Shown piece after piece: positions 1 through 13,700 of a DNA stretch of 64,000 bases (the stretch's first letter is position 1; the number at the start of each line of letters is the position of its first letter). The stretch lies in NCBI GenBank assembly GCA_036245525.1, contig BTPG01000007.1, forward strand, positions 124,833,815 to 124,897,814, in the 5' to 3' direction. This DNA is from Semisulcospira habei. Taxonomy: Eukaryota > Mollusca > Gastropoda > Semisulcospiridae. The position numbers and the translations under genes are program-made. Under the pieces are notes generated by a model. It was not told the DNA's origin. It saw nothing but the letters and a program-made list of their open reading frames with translations, and ran no database searches.

Positions 1-89
1 AAGCGACAAAAAGTTCAGAGTGCAGGACTGCAAATGGAACTGACTGGAAATCCACATTAAAAATGTGACTGCAAAGTCTGCAAATGAGA

Positions 90-314
90 CTCCACTTTGG
101 TACCATTTCAGGCCACTTCATAAATTTCAAATACAAGCAACCAAAATTTCCAAAACCTCAGTAGCTGAGCTGACCCTTCACACCACGTGAATGTCTTGTA
201 CTATGTTTGTCTTCAGAGTGAATGCCTGTGCGTCACATAAGCATGTGTGTTGAGTTTAGTTCGTGGTGCTTTGGGCGGATTCGCCGATAATTATAATAAC
301 TGGTATTATTATTA
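90..314 (+). mobile_element. SINE S1, 3' part
   Basis: It matches the body and tail of the S1 copy at 28010-28417, from the CCACTTTGGTACC segment to an ATT-rich tail. The tRNA-like head is missing. Confidence 0.75.
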
Positions 315-355
315 AGTCTGTGCAAAGCAAAGAAATATCCAAGAAAGAAAGAAAC

Positions 356-416
356 ACATGATTTCTGCAGGAATCATCGTGACAAAAACCACTACTGACA
401 CAGGACAAAGGGTTAA
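356..416. mobile_element. HpA MITE, right half
   Basis: It holds the centre and right arm of HpA and ends GGGTTAA. The left arm is absent. Confidence 0.65.
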
Positions 417-610
417 ATTACATCATATAAAATCTGAGTGTGGTAAAGCATCAAGTGTGGACAATATGATACATAAGTCACACATAGGCACCCTGCTGGG
501 TAAGTTGAAAGTCTTTACCCTAGGTGTAAAAACAATTCAGTAAGCAAGAGGTCATCAGACTAATGTTGACTGCAGTCACGATAACCTTTCTGTACTGGGA
601 AACAACTCAC

Positions 611-689
611 TTTCTGCTTCAGGCAGTTTGCTGGCTGCATCCGCCTCAGCTTTGGCAACTTCTAGGTCTCTCTTCAGCATCTCATTCTC
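611..689 (-). CDS. HIP1: HIP1 exon: coiled coil
   Basis: 79 nt, phase 0 to 1, reading ENEMLKRDLEVAKAEADAAS then KLPEAE. It continues the coiled coil. The acceptor is TTTTCGCAG|GAGA and the donor CAGAAA|GTGAGT. The next exon lies left of the window. Confidence 0.87.
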
Positions 690-1355
690 CTGCGAAAATA
701 CAATGTAATTGATACCACAAGGTTAAAGACACAGAACTGACACTCTTTTAGATGATTTACAACTTGGGGAAAAAGCGGCTACAAAATGCCATGCATGATT
801 ATTACTAGTGTCTGAACAGATCAACACTTGTTTCAACCCTGTGGCTGTTGGTAGCGGTGTTTGTCACGATCATTCCTGCAGGAATGATCGCGACAAACAC
901 TGCTACCAACAGCTAAAGGTTTAAATTCTGCTGCTTGATCCGGACATCTAATAACACTGAAATCTTGTTCACTGTGGGATAGTCCAGTAATCCAAGAGGT
1001 TTCCACTCAATAAGGATGAAGAAGAACCTGCCACTGTAGGTCAAATCACAGTGCTCAATACACAACACCGCTGACAGATCAGCAAATCATACATTCATTC
1101 ATTCATTCAGTCCTCTCTGCGCCGTCTGGTGCTTGAGGCGACGCAAATCATACAATTAATATATAAACCTTGATGACCTCAGGTTTACTTATATCTACTA
1201 AACTTACCTTCAGAGACTTGTCAGCTGATAGCCTCAGCTCTGATAAAATCTTTTTCAACTTGTTGATTTCATCTGTTAAAGCGTTAATCTGTCGTTGATC
1301 CTGCAAAAATTATTTTTCAAAATGTCAACCAGTCAAATTCAGGCACATCATTCCC

Positions 1356-1416
<61 letters not shown>

Positions 1417-4400
1417 TACCAAGTGCTTAATTTTACAAAAAAAAACACAAATTTCTTTTGATCATCTGAAAGTAAACTTAAGAGCTCAGTCCAAGGCACC
1501 CTCTAGAAAGACAGAACTCTGCTCAAAGTTGCGTTTTTAACCCTTAGTCAGTAACAGTTTTTGTCATGATTCCTGAAGGAATCATCACAAAAACTGCTGA
1601 CAGGTATAGGGTTAGCCCTTTGGCTGTCAGCAGTGGGTTCTGTAAAGGTGATTCCTGCAGGAATCACCTTGACAAAACCCACTACTGACAGGCAAAGGGA
1701 CAAGTCTCCTACCTGATGTGTGAGTGCTACTGATGGTAATTAATCAAATTAACACATTCACTTTTAAGACACAACAGCCATAGAAGCCTCAGCCATCAAA
1801 GTTCCAGTCCAATACCAGATTAGCTTGGCCTCTGGGAAGGCAACAAATAATCTGGCACTACATGTTAACTATCACAGCTTATCTGTCTGCCACAGCTGGT
1901 AAACAAAATGGACAACCAAATGTTCTAACTTGTATGACCCTAGGCCATTTGGACTACCATCGAAGTGAAATCTAGGAGCGCACATTTTTTTCTGGTAGCC
2001 TGAGCAAGTTCATGAATATATGGGGAAATTTGCAGCTGCCATTTGGGCTCCTAGAAACTTGGCCTTACCTCGCCCAACCAGAAATCTCCTCGCACTTGGA
2101 AACAGGCGAGTAAATTTGGTCTTCCTTGACCCCTTCACTGCTGGGACCAGGCAAACACTACCCTGTTTCAAGAGACATAAACTCTCATGAGCCTCTGCAG
2201 AAGCGGGGGCTCATTAGGATTTATGTATCTTGATAGTCCTATGTTCTTTACGCCTACGTCGGTCATATCTACGTCTGTGTTCTTCACGGGCATGTCGTTT
2301 GGCGTGCAGTCATTTCAGACGCACAATTCCTGATCACTGGCAGTGAACGGGTTGAAACTGTGTTATATTTACTGCCAGGTGTATGCTGACATTTTTTATT
2401 CATTGAAATTTTACAAGTTTAGGAGGCATCTATGAAGACTAAGATAACAAAAGCTATTGCTGTATCTTAACTGATTCGAGACGTGCCGCCTCCGGATACG
2501 CGGCTTTAAGCCGCGTATCCGGAGGCGGCACGTCTCGAATCAGTTAACGAATGATGCTGCTCCCTTTTACAATTTTATCAACCCGTGAACTTCCAGAATT
2601 AAATGATTTCCATTTCAAGTCATTTAGTTATGGGTGTCAAGGGTTACATTATACATTACAATTAATTCATAATATAAAACATGTGCTGACAATACTCACC
2701 TCAACTTTCACCCTTTCCAACTCAAACTTCAGTTCTTGTATCTCTGCCCGCAGCTGTTCAATCAACAGATCCCTGCATGTTGAAAAGACAGATTACATGT
2801 ACGTTATATCATCAGGTCCGGTCAGACCAATCTTTCTCTTTCGATTCCCCCTTAACCCAATGAGCCCTGAGGCACTACAGCAGGATACGAATCGACCATG
2901 ATAATTCAAGGGTAGTGCCAGAATAGCTTGGCACCGTCAGGCACCAAGCTAATCTGGCACTAGCCTTGAATTATCATGGTTGATCCATCTCCTGCAACTG
3001 GTACACAATTGTTAAGTGGCACCTCCAAGACTGGAGAAAAGCAGCCTTGGAGTAAAATGGGTTAAACAGCCCCTCCACTGAACAATACAAAGATACAATC
3101 GAAGCAAAAAACAATGATATCAAAAAAACAGTCGTAAACAAAGTGACTTCAAACTCCACTCACACGGTAACAAGTGCAATGTATACTTTGGAAAGAACGT
3201 TTTTCAGTTGAAACAAGCTCATGTCTACTCTCCACTTAAGTTTGTTTTCTTACAGAGAATTCTTAAATGATCATAGACAAAGCTATTAAAATCAGAAGTG
3301 ATCCCCGTCATGCTCTGGGCCAACCTTTTGAATTACTTCACTCAAGCAGAAGACAGTGTGTGCCGTGGTGCCACACAAAACGATTCCAGTCTACTTTTGT
3401 CCCTGCAACCATATCTCTCTTGAACTTGCTGCATTGACTGTATGCAGGCTATCTGTGGCCCTCCTTGGATTGCTCTGCCTGAGCGTGCTTGTGCCATGTT
3501 TGTGTGCATGCGTGCATGTGTGTGTGTGTGCTCGAACGTGTTTATATTATAGTAGAGAGAGCTAGTATTCATTATGTATTTTATCGAGTTACTTCAAATG
3601 ACCACCACGCAACAATTTTCTTTTATAAATAATAAAGTTGTCTGAATCTGAATATTTACCTGTCATCTTGTTTGCCATTGAAGTTGAAGGCACCTAAGTT
3701 ACTGTCCCCAAAGGCTTGGTTGAACTGGGTCTCCTGAAACACAGAACAACACTTTTTACCAGCACAAGTTGAGGGTGACATATACGTCAGTCACTCATGA
3801 AGCCCTGACACTATATAACAGAGAAAATCCCAAGAAGGCAAGAAACATGCTTACAAAGGACAATTACAACACAACGGTGTTGTAATTGTCCTTTCTAGTC
3901 GCATTTCTTTTGTTCTTGTGCTTTTCTTTGCATTTCACATGTTTGGCAGTCACTTTTGGGTCTGGATTTCAAACTAGACCATAAGGCTTGCATGAATCAT
4001 GATAATTCATGATAATCATGATAATTCATGATAATTCAAGGTTGCTGCCACAACTCTCAAAAGGAGACCTCTGACTGTCGGTGGCACTTTTTGTGATGAT
4101 TTCTGTAGGAATCATCATGACAAAAATACTACCACCAGCCAAAGTGTTAATTAACAGGGTTTCCAGGGGGTTCACCCACATCTGGTATAGCAGTATCAAT
4201 GAGGTTTTCAACCGAGTCATTATCGGCATCAGCGTCCGTTTCATCCGGTGTTGGCTCATCTGGTACAACTGCCACCGGCTTCACGTGCTTGCTGAAATCC
4301 GATGCCACAAGAAAGTTTGGAGGATTCTGAAAAAAAAGAAAAAGACTTGAATAATGTTACCTGCAGTGAATGTATTTGGATACTGGTATACAGTCAGTGA

Positions 4401-7400
4401 ACTAAAGAAATTATATGCAACAAAAAGCCAAAAGACCAAATTTTGTTCTTGTAATATACTTGTATCTAAAACTGGTTATAAGCAAAGTACTATAAAAAGA
4501 AAGTGTTGTTGGGACCTCTGAAATAGTGTATTTACATTTTGAATTGTTATATCCAACCTTGTCACAAAGCAAAGTTAACCCTTTGGCTGTCCATAGCAGT
4601 TTTGTTGTGATGATTCCTGTTAGAATCGTGACAAAAACCACTACTGACAGCCAAAGGGTTACAAAATTATTACTACAGATGATGTATCTGTGCACGTCCT
4701 CATTGAGAGGACATAATGTTTCTTCGGGTGACTAAAGTTAAGTTGCTTGGACTTTTCTGCATGTCATTCAACCCTTATCATTCAGAATACACCAGTGTGT
4801 GAAATAAGTTTGACTAAAATAGTTCAAGGGTGGTGCCAGAATAGCTTGGCGCCTCTAGGCGCCAAGCTATTCTGGCACCACCCTTGAACTAAAGCCATTG
4901 GTCTATATCCTTATCTGTAAGTACTATAATGTAGCTTGCATATGGCAGTGTACAAATTTGAAGCTTTTAGCCTCAGTACGATATGGGTTAATGGACAATA
5001 AAGTTTATCCAATTCAAGTTTATACGCTATGACTGATGTGTTGGCTGCATGCGTGAGGGGGGTTGACGCATTTAACCCCACCCAGCATTTCCAAAATTTT
5101 GGAGTTGTCACCCGACAACTATGTACCAGTTGCAGGAGATGGATGGAACATGATAATTCAAGGGTAGTGCCAGTTTAGCTTGGCACCTGAAGGCACCAAG
5201 CTAATCAGACACTACCCTTGAATTATCATGGTCGATCCATCTCCTGCTGTTAGGCGTCGGGGCTAAATGCGTTAAAATGTGGGACCAAATATTCCCCCCG
5301 TTTTCTTGTTTAGACAATATACCAAAATAGCATTTGGACTGACTGACAGTTCAAGGGGAGTACTTAACCAGCTTGTTGCGCAGGAAACACTAAGCTATTT
5401 AAACACTATTGAACTGTCATGGTCAATTCAGCTCCATTGACTAATTCACTTTTAGTTGCAGACACCTCACACGGTCAACAAACACATCGAAAGGAATGAG
5501 TTGGGTTTTTGTCTGGATGATTCCTGCAGGAATCATCACAACAAAAACCGTTACCGACAGCCAGAGAGTTAGAATAGGACAAAGCTTATCAAGTTATCCC
5601 CCTTCTCTTTCACTTCTAAAATGAATTTTTTTTCTAAAATGTATTTTTTTGAAAAATACTTACCGATGGCATTACTATCTGGGAATACACTCTATTGCCT
5701 ATAGATTTCAGCAAAAATTGTGTGTAGCACACAACTGGGGAGGAGACACTGGGGATCCAAGCACTATGACCCCGGGTGGCCTCCCCTTACTACCCTATCC
5801 CGGCGAGCACAGGGCGACCTCGTCAGTTTCACACATAGCCACAAGAGGCAAGCGGGGCAGGCGGGAGGGCCATCCGAGTAATGCCATCGGTAAGTATTTT
5901 TCAAAAAAATACATTTTAGAAAAAAAATTCATTTGTTTTTTCAAAATACATTACCGATGGCATTACTATCTGGGAGAATGGCGAACAGGCGGAGGGTGCC
6001 GTATCTAACCATAACCCAACCACTCCGCCGGCCCCATCGAGAGAGAACTCCCGACGATTTCAGCTATGATGTGCCTAAGACGCCAGCAGCGCTCGGAGGG
6101 AGTGCTGGGCCGCGGAGATGTCGCCCACCCGTGCCAGGGAGTCACGTCGGCCGGATAGGTCTCTTAAGGTAGAAGCGTGCGAAAGTGGAGTCTGAGCGCC
6201 AGCCACCCGCTGCCACAATATCTTTGACCGAGCAGTTGCGGTCCAGGGCTAGACTGGCGGCAACCGCTCTCACTTCATGCGCCCGGAATTGTAAAGGCTC
6301 AGCGCCGCGTGGGGAGAGGTCTAGGTAGGCTGACCTAATCACCCACCGCAGCCAGGATGACACGATCTGGGCCGAGATGAGGCGTCTGCCCGCGGACAAG
6401 GTAAGAAGAGGCGCGAGCGCCCCCGGCGCTGCGGCTGAGAGCGGCGCAGGTAAATCATTAGCGCCCGCACTGGGTCCTGTCGCCGCGATCCAGGGGAGAG
6501 GTCCGCTCCACGGAGGGGCCGTATCGTTAGCACCTGAGGAGCCGCCGCGGGCGGCGGTTCTTGGCCAGGAAGGACGGATCGGAGAGCCTCTGCGCCGAGC
6601 CGTCGGAACGAAACTGCAAACAGGCTGGGAGCATCGAGAGCGCGTGAAGCTCGCTGACTCGGGACGCTGTAACGAGAGCCAGAAGGAAACAGGTTTTCCG
6701 GGTCAAGTCTGAGAACCGAGCCAAGGGGAGGGGCTCAAACCGGTCCGTATTCAACCACGTCAGTACCCAGGAAAGATCCCACCGGGGTACTAGGGAACGT
6801 GAACCGGACGTCGGAGTTCAAAGTGAGCCAGAAATTCGACAGATCCTTGCAGGCGCCTGGGTCCGGAAGACACAGGTGACGGTAGGTGTCCGCGATCATA
6901 GCGCGGTAGCCCTTGATGGCGACCGGGGCTAAGGCCCGGTCGTCGAAGAGCCACAGGAAGAACTCCGCCAGTTGGTGGGAGGATAGGTTAGTGGGAGGGA
7001 GCCCATGGGAGGTGCACCAGGTCTGAAAGACCCTCCACTTGCCTTCGTACACCTTCCTTGTAGAGAGTCTGCGGGCTGCTGCAATTGCCGCCACTGCAGC
7101 ATCCGAGAACCTCTAGCGGCGCGGGCGTGCCGGACAACCTCCAAGCGTGTAGGCGGAGGCGTTCGGGGCACGGATGGAAAAGCCTCTGACGGGGCTGCTT
7201 GAGCATCGTGGGAGGGGTAGGAAGCTCCAGAGGAGGGTCCGTCGCAAGCGCGAGGAGGTCCGTGGTCCAGCTCTTGGTCCAGTTGAAGGGGGCCACCAGC
7301 AGGAGGACCGCCGCGCATCCCAGAAGCTTCCGCAGTACCTTCGGAACGAGGACTGACGGGGGGTAGGCGTAAGCAATCAGGCCGACCCAAGGAATGGGGA

Positions 7401-10389
7401 GCGCGTCCACTGCCCAAGCGAGTGGATCCGGGACTGGCGAGATGTAGACCGGGAGCTGGCTGTTTCATCTGGTGGCAAACCGATCCACTAGCGGCGTTTC
7501 CCAGTGAGAGCAGAGCAGGCGAAAAATATCCGGGCGTAGGGACCGCTCCGTGTGGAGCAACTGTCCGCGACGAGACAGGGCGTCCGCAATCACGTTGAGG
7601 TGGCCAGGGATGTGGCGGGCTCGTAGGGCAATGCCTCGATCCCTGCACCAGAGGAGAAGGTGGTACAGAAGAATGCAAAGGGAGGGCGAGTGAGTGCCCC
7701 CCTGATTCTGTATGTAAGCCACCACCGTCGAGTTGTCGGAGAGCACGAGGACTTCCTGATTGGCCAAGGTCTCCTGCCAAACGTCGAATGCCAACCCAAC
7801 TGCCTTCAGCTCCAGCCAGTTGACGTGATTCCCTAACAGCTCCCGAAGCCAATGCCCGAGGCCGAGAGAAATCGGGTAAGAGGTGCGCGCCCCAGCCGGC
7901 CTGGCTCGCATCTGTACAGAGAGACCACCGAGGCGGCGGGGAGTGTAGGGCACCCCCGAAGCCAGCCAAGCGAGGTCCGCCCACCTCTCGAGGTGAGGAC
8001 GAGCCAGAGGCGTGACAGGTACTAGATCCAACAGAGCGCCCGAGGGTCGCCAGTGAAGACGGAGACGTAGCTGGAGAGGCCGAGCATAAAGTCTGCCCAA
8101 GGGAAGCAGGTCCGCAGCCGCACTGAGGAGGCCCAGGAGTTGAAGCCAGACCCTGGCGGTGAAGGAGGATCCCATCCCCATCGAAGTCGCTAAGTCGACG
8201 ATCTTCTGTCGCCTGGCCAGAGGCAGGCGGACAAGGTTGAGGTCGGTCAGGAGTTCCATCCCCCGATGTAAAAACCGTCGAGAGGGAGAAGATCGGATTT
8301 CCCCAATTGAGTAGGAAACCTAGACGATGCAGAAGGGAAAGCAGGGCATCCCTGTCCGTCTGGAGGGCTGCGGAAACCAAGTTGCGCAGTAGAAGGTCAT
8401 CCAAGTAATTGGAGGCCGGGCTCAAGGAGCGCTGACGGAAGTAGGCTATCACGGCGTCGAGCAGTCTTGTAAACACCCACGGACTGATGTTGAGGCCGAA
8501 AGGAAGGGCGCAGAACTGGTAGACGATCCCCCCAAGTCAAACCGAAGGTACCGGCGAAACGACGGATGAATCGGGACGTGCAGATAGGCATCTGACAGAT
8601 CGAGGCTGATCGCAAAGTCCATCGGCCGGAGGGCCGCACGGAGTGTCCTGGCCGTCTCCATCCTGAAGCGAGGGGCCAAAATGAACTTGTTTAGCGCTCG
8701 ATAACTGGACGCCACTTGCCGCCTGGTTTGGGAACTAGAAGAGTCGGCTGTAGAACGCCGGAGAGTCCTGCCGCGAAACCACCTCTGTCGCCGCTTTGGT
8801 GAGGAGGGTCGCCCCTTCCCCGCGCAGAGCGTCCGCCTGTGTGCCGTCGAGCGGTTCCTGGGTCCACATGGGTGATCTGCGAAGAGCCGGAGGCGACAGG
8901 AACGAAAGTTGCAGGCCTGCGGTAACGGTGGAAAGAATCCAGGGGTCGTCCGGGAACAGCGATCTCCAAGATCGCTGAAGAGCGACAGCCGCCCGCCGAC
9001 GGGAGGCCCGAGTACTGAGGGCGGGGGCGGAGTCGGGGGCGAGTCAATGAGCCCGACCGTGGCCCGATCTACGGGCACCGCGGGGCCAAGCAGGGCGAGG
9101 GGCGGGGCCGGCCTGAGAAGCCTGGAATGGACGGGCCCGACCTCGTGAAGATCCGACTGTAGGAAAGGAGGGCCTGAAAGACCGCTGGGCACGACCCCCG
9201 GCCGGGCGGGGGGCGCGAAAGCGGGTCGAGGCTGGGTTAGATGCAGGCTTGGGCCACAAGTCCTTGGAAGATTCCTTAACGGTGTGCCAAGTGTCGCCGA
9301 ACAGCTGAGGACCACCTAAGGGGGCTTGACGGAGCTGGGTCTTCACTGACAAGGGAAGGTCCGAGCAGAGGCGCAAAAGGGTATCCCTCCTCCAGAGGTC
9401 GCATTTGGCAGCAGCTGCCCTGGCGGTGGCGGAAGAATGGTAGGCGGACCGGTTGGCCGCTATCAGGATGGACTGCACGTCACGAAGCGTGGACTGAGCC
9501 TCCAGGTCCCACGTATCCTGTAGGCACTGCAGGGCTGCCTGGGTAGCCAGTTCCAAAACCCGAGCACGCCAGCGCGTTCCGCGCTAAGGAGGCGATCCTG
9601 TCGAGAGGCCGAGGCCACGAGTTCTGGACGAGCCTGCGGCCGCCCGCCTGTAGTAAGGCCGCCGCATCCACCGCTGGAAAAGGTATGGCGAAGGCTTGGG
9701 AGTGTCCAGCGTACCAGGCCTGGCGGAAGCTTAAGATGATTCCCACCGGCGATCGAGCGGCGGTAAAGTATCCCGAGTCGCCGAAAGCATCGTTACGCAG
9801 CTGGGCGGAGAAGCATCGGTGAGGTCCCGGAAGCCGGCTGGCTGCGGGAGGGACTTGCGGCGCTGGACTTGCCTCTGCGCGTCGACCATGGCCGAAGCCT
9901 GTCTCTTCGGAGGAGGCGAAGGCGGACAGACGTCGGGCGGTAGGGACTTGGCGAGAAGCCTTGAAGCCTCACCCAGAGCGTGGACCGTCTGTGATCCGAG
10001 CGAAGGGCCGGCAACGTCTGACGAGGCGGAGGCCGACGAGACAGCGGAAAAGGCGGGAAGGAGAACCAGCCGCCGAGTCCTGCAAGAAGATCGCCGAGGC
10101 CGAGTCCGACGGATGAAGGCTGAGGACGTCCGGTTCCAAACTGATCTTCTCGCGGCAAAGACGAAAGGGGCGATCGGCTACGAGAGCGCCGCACCGCCGC
10201 GCGCGAGGTAGACGCAGCCGCCCGCGACGCACGCAAAGAGGGGCGCCGCGGCGACGGAGGGACCGTGGCAAAGCGACGGTCCACCTCGAAGTCGGGATCC
10301 GCACGCGGCAGCCGACTTGAGCGACAAACCGCGATCGGAATACCGAGGAAGTGGCCTGGTCACCCCTGGCCCGCCCAGGAGAACCGGTG

Positions 10390-10424
<35 letters not shown>

Positions 10425-10716
10425 CGCCAAGAGTCTCACCTAGCCCGCTCAGGAAAGGCGGAGCGGGGAGGGGACAAATACCGGGCACGCAACCCCCCGT
10501 CCGATGTTTCGGACCGTGGAGGACGCGCGATGTCACACCGGGCCCGCCTGGTTGATACGAGGCGGGGGGGACAGTCTAGGGTCGCGCCAAGCCCGCTCAG
10601 GAAAGGCGGAGCGGGGAGGGGACGATTTATGAGCCCGCTGCCCAAGCTCCGAAGCCTCGGAGCGAGGGGGGGGGGCGAGGGTCCAAGTCACACCGGGCCC
10701 GTCCGGTCGATACGAG

Positions 10717-10747
<31 letters not shown>

Positions 10748-13700
10748 ACAGTCTACGGTCACGCCAAGCCCGCTCAGGCGAAGCGAAGCGGGGAGGGGAC
10801 AATTTATGTGGACGCGACCCCCGCTCCGACTCCTCGGAGCGTGGGGGGCGAGAGTCAACCACACCCCGGGCCCGCCCAGGCGAGACGGGGCGGGCGGGGG
10901 GGGAAGAAAGCGAAGCATGCCGTGCCCGTTCGGAAAATACAGAGCGGGGAGGCAGCATTACTAACGGTCTCGAGTCACGTTCCGAAGCCTCAGTGCGTGA
11001 GCGAGAGCATTTTTTATCACGTTTACTCTCTTATGCTTGCGTTCCGTCACCCGTCCCCGCTCCGGAGACCTAGAGCCGGGGGTGGCCGACGAACGCTCAT
11101 CTCTCCCAGACCGCTCGCCCGAAGCAGAGCGGGGGGTGGGAACCAAAATGGGCTCAAGCCACGCGCTAACGAAGCAGAGCGTGACTCCGAAACTCGCCTA
11201 CCCTGCTCCGAAGACTCGGAGAGGGGAGGGAGAACCTGCGAGGTAACGGTACAAGAAGGGGACTTACCTGTGGGCCGGAAAGCCCGATGCGCCGAGGGAA
11301 GTACGTCCACCCGTGGAGGATCCCGGGGAGACAGAAGCGGCCGAGGGGACCGGTCACGCCTGTAGAAGTCCCACCTGCGCGAACACCGGTCTTCCGTCCA
11401 AGCGGCGCCACCGTCACACGTTCCGTCCGAAGCACAGCCCGAACACGGCCAGCAAGAGTCGTGTGCATCAACCGGCCACTGGAAGTCCCTGCACGGCGGC
11501 AAGTCTTCGACACAGAAGAAGCCATAAGGCCCTAAAACCAACTACGCCGGCGAAGAAAGTCAACCGTGCACAAACAGCAGGGCACAAGTCACGTGCGTCG
11601 TCGAACCCCAAGGCCAAGCCAAGGGTGAACTCACAAAGTCAGAGCCGGTAAAACCGGTCGGCGCACAGGTCACAATGAGTCCAAATGTCAAAGGAAAAAC
11701 CACGAATGTAGGGAGTCCAGGGCTGAATCGAAGACTCCAATTCAAGCCCACAGGCAAAAACCACTGAAACCCGTAGAACGGAGAAAGGCAAAAACTCGAC
11801 CGTCCCCGGTCGAGCTATGAGTGAAACTGACGAGGTCGCCCTGTGCTCGCCGGGATAGGGTAGTAAGGGGAGGCCACCCGGGGTCATAGTGCTTGGATCC
11901 CCGGTGTCTCCTCCCCAGTTGTGTGCTACACACAATTTTTGCTGAAATCTATAGGCAATAGAGTGTATTCCCAGATAGTAATGCCATCGGTAATGTATTT
12001 TGAAAAAACAAATAAAGGAATAATCACATGCATGTACACACAAACACACACACACATGCGTATGCGTACGCACGCACAAACACACACTTACATCTGGTAA
12101 GGATGGTACTTGCACCAGGTTTTTGAAATATTGCAGGTTCCCACACTTCACATAAAAGTCTTTTAACCTGCAAAACAGAACATTACAAAAATAATCACTC
12201 TGACAGAAGTCACACAAGTTCTTTACATCTGCAAACAGAACATTTTCACAGCAACTGCCGCCCTTTTTGGGGTCAGTGAGCCCAAACTAGCTCCACCCAT
12301 TATCCACTGACATTAAGTTGCTATGGACTATGTTACAAGAAGAATGTTTATGCAACCATGTTTGCCAGACAGAAAGCACTGGTTGCTCAATTGACAGCAA
12401 TCAGTTTGAGTGTTATGCCCTCACAATCACATGGTCAGTTTGACAAACCCATTTAGCCCCATCCCCCTACAGTACGGGATGGATGGAGCATGATAATTCA
12501 AGGGTAGTGCCAGATTAGCTTGGCGCCTGAAGGCGCCAAGCTAATCTGGCACTACCCTTGAATTATCATGCTCCATCCATCTCCTGCAACTGGTTACATA
12601 ATCATACATAACAGAAAAAATAACGATGAATTTTCCAAGCACTAGGGTATGTTAGTCTGGCAACACTTCAATACAAATTGTTGTGAAAACTAAAAATCTA
12701 ACTTTGCAACTTATATGGTATAAGATATTTGTAAACTCAATGTCTAATAACTGCTTTTGAAAAACAAACCTGACCTAACTATTGGGGCAGAACCAAATCA
12801 TTTTTTTTTAAATTCTGCCACGACATGGGGACTACATTGTACTAAGTCCAGCCATCTCCTTGTTCCTTGTGCAAACCTTGCACTAAATCAAGACCAATTC
12901 AGTAAGCAGAGGTCCTCACGCCCATGACTGCTGCAGTGGGCCAGCGCATGGCTGTGCGTGGGCCCATTGCAACTGTCGTGGGCCCGAAGACATTTTGCTA
13001 CTGGAAAAAATGGTAACTGTAAAGTATGCAAAATACAAAGAATAACCAACAAAGAAAAAAATGTGTTTTTTTATCTGTTAGTTACACTTCGCATTTTACA
13101 TCACAGGCAGTCACCTGTTTGGAGTTGGAGCTAAACTGTATCAGTGCACGTGTTCTTGTTTTGTTGGCTATTCTTCTGCAATCTAGCACTAACCTTGATT
13201 TATTATGGTTTATTCATCTCTAGCAACTCTCCTGTAACGTGTATGCTGAGACTGAAGCACTGGATATGAAAAAAAAACCAGACCAAAAGAAGAAAAAATA
13301 TGTACCTCTTGTAACACTGAAGGAATCTTTCTCTGTGACCGGATAGGGTGTCTGGTGGAAGACCTAAAACACAGCCACAAACAGGAAATCAGTATTCTAC
13401 GGCATACCAAAAAATCAACGACCAACATCATCACAAAAACCTACCGGCTAAATAAGTAGGTAAAAAAAATACGTAACAGTATACGTAACAGTATACATAC
13501 ATATACGTATACATACCAAGGGAAATTACGAAATGCTGGGCAAACAAAGAATTAGATCCCCTGACCCCCTCCTGATGGCACCCAATCGCCAGCCCACGGG
13601 CCACGGACTGGCGACTGGGTGCGATCACAAGGGGGTCAGAAGATCTATTTGTCCTGTGCTGAGTGACTTCCCTTTGTACATGTACCATATCTACCAGTGC

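Larger units (their letters stand above)
5615..12012 (-). mobile_element. DIRS1: DIRS-like tyrosine-recombinase retrotransposon, decayed
   Basis: A 6.4 kb element read on the minus strand, in the intron between the NPPNFL and YFK exons. The order is gag-like, RT/RNase H, then tyrosine recombinase. It has inverted terminal repeats at 5660-5838 and 11815-11993. Just inside the left one is an internal complementary region (5880-5975) carrying complements of both extreme ends, the layout known from DIRS-1. The coding regions contain several frameshifts and at least one stop, so this copy should be non-autonomous unless the breaks are assembly errors in its GC-rich, homopolymer-rich sequence. No target duplication is seen, as expected for DIRS elements. 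Confidence 0.88.

Noticed and set aside
1295..1540. Open frame with a long Lys run
   Set aside because: Produced by the 48-base A run; antisense to a HIP1 coiled-coil exon at its start.
2467..2547. CRISPR-like palindromic repeats
   Set aside because: The hairpins here are dispersed, vary in length, carry TTAA ends and have no regular spacers. The setting is an animal intron.
9819..11651. Several plus-strand open frames through DIRS1 and DIRS2 (e.g. 9819-10211, 10317-10964, 17687-18070)
   Set aside because: They are antisense to recognised retrotransposon genes, GC-driven, without motifs.
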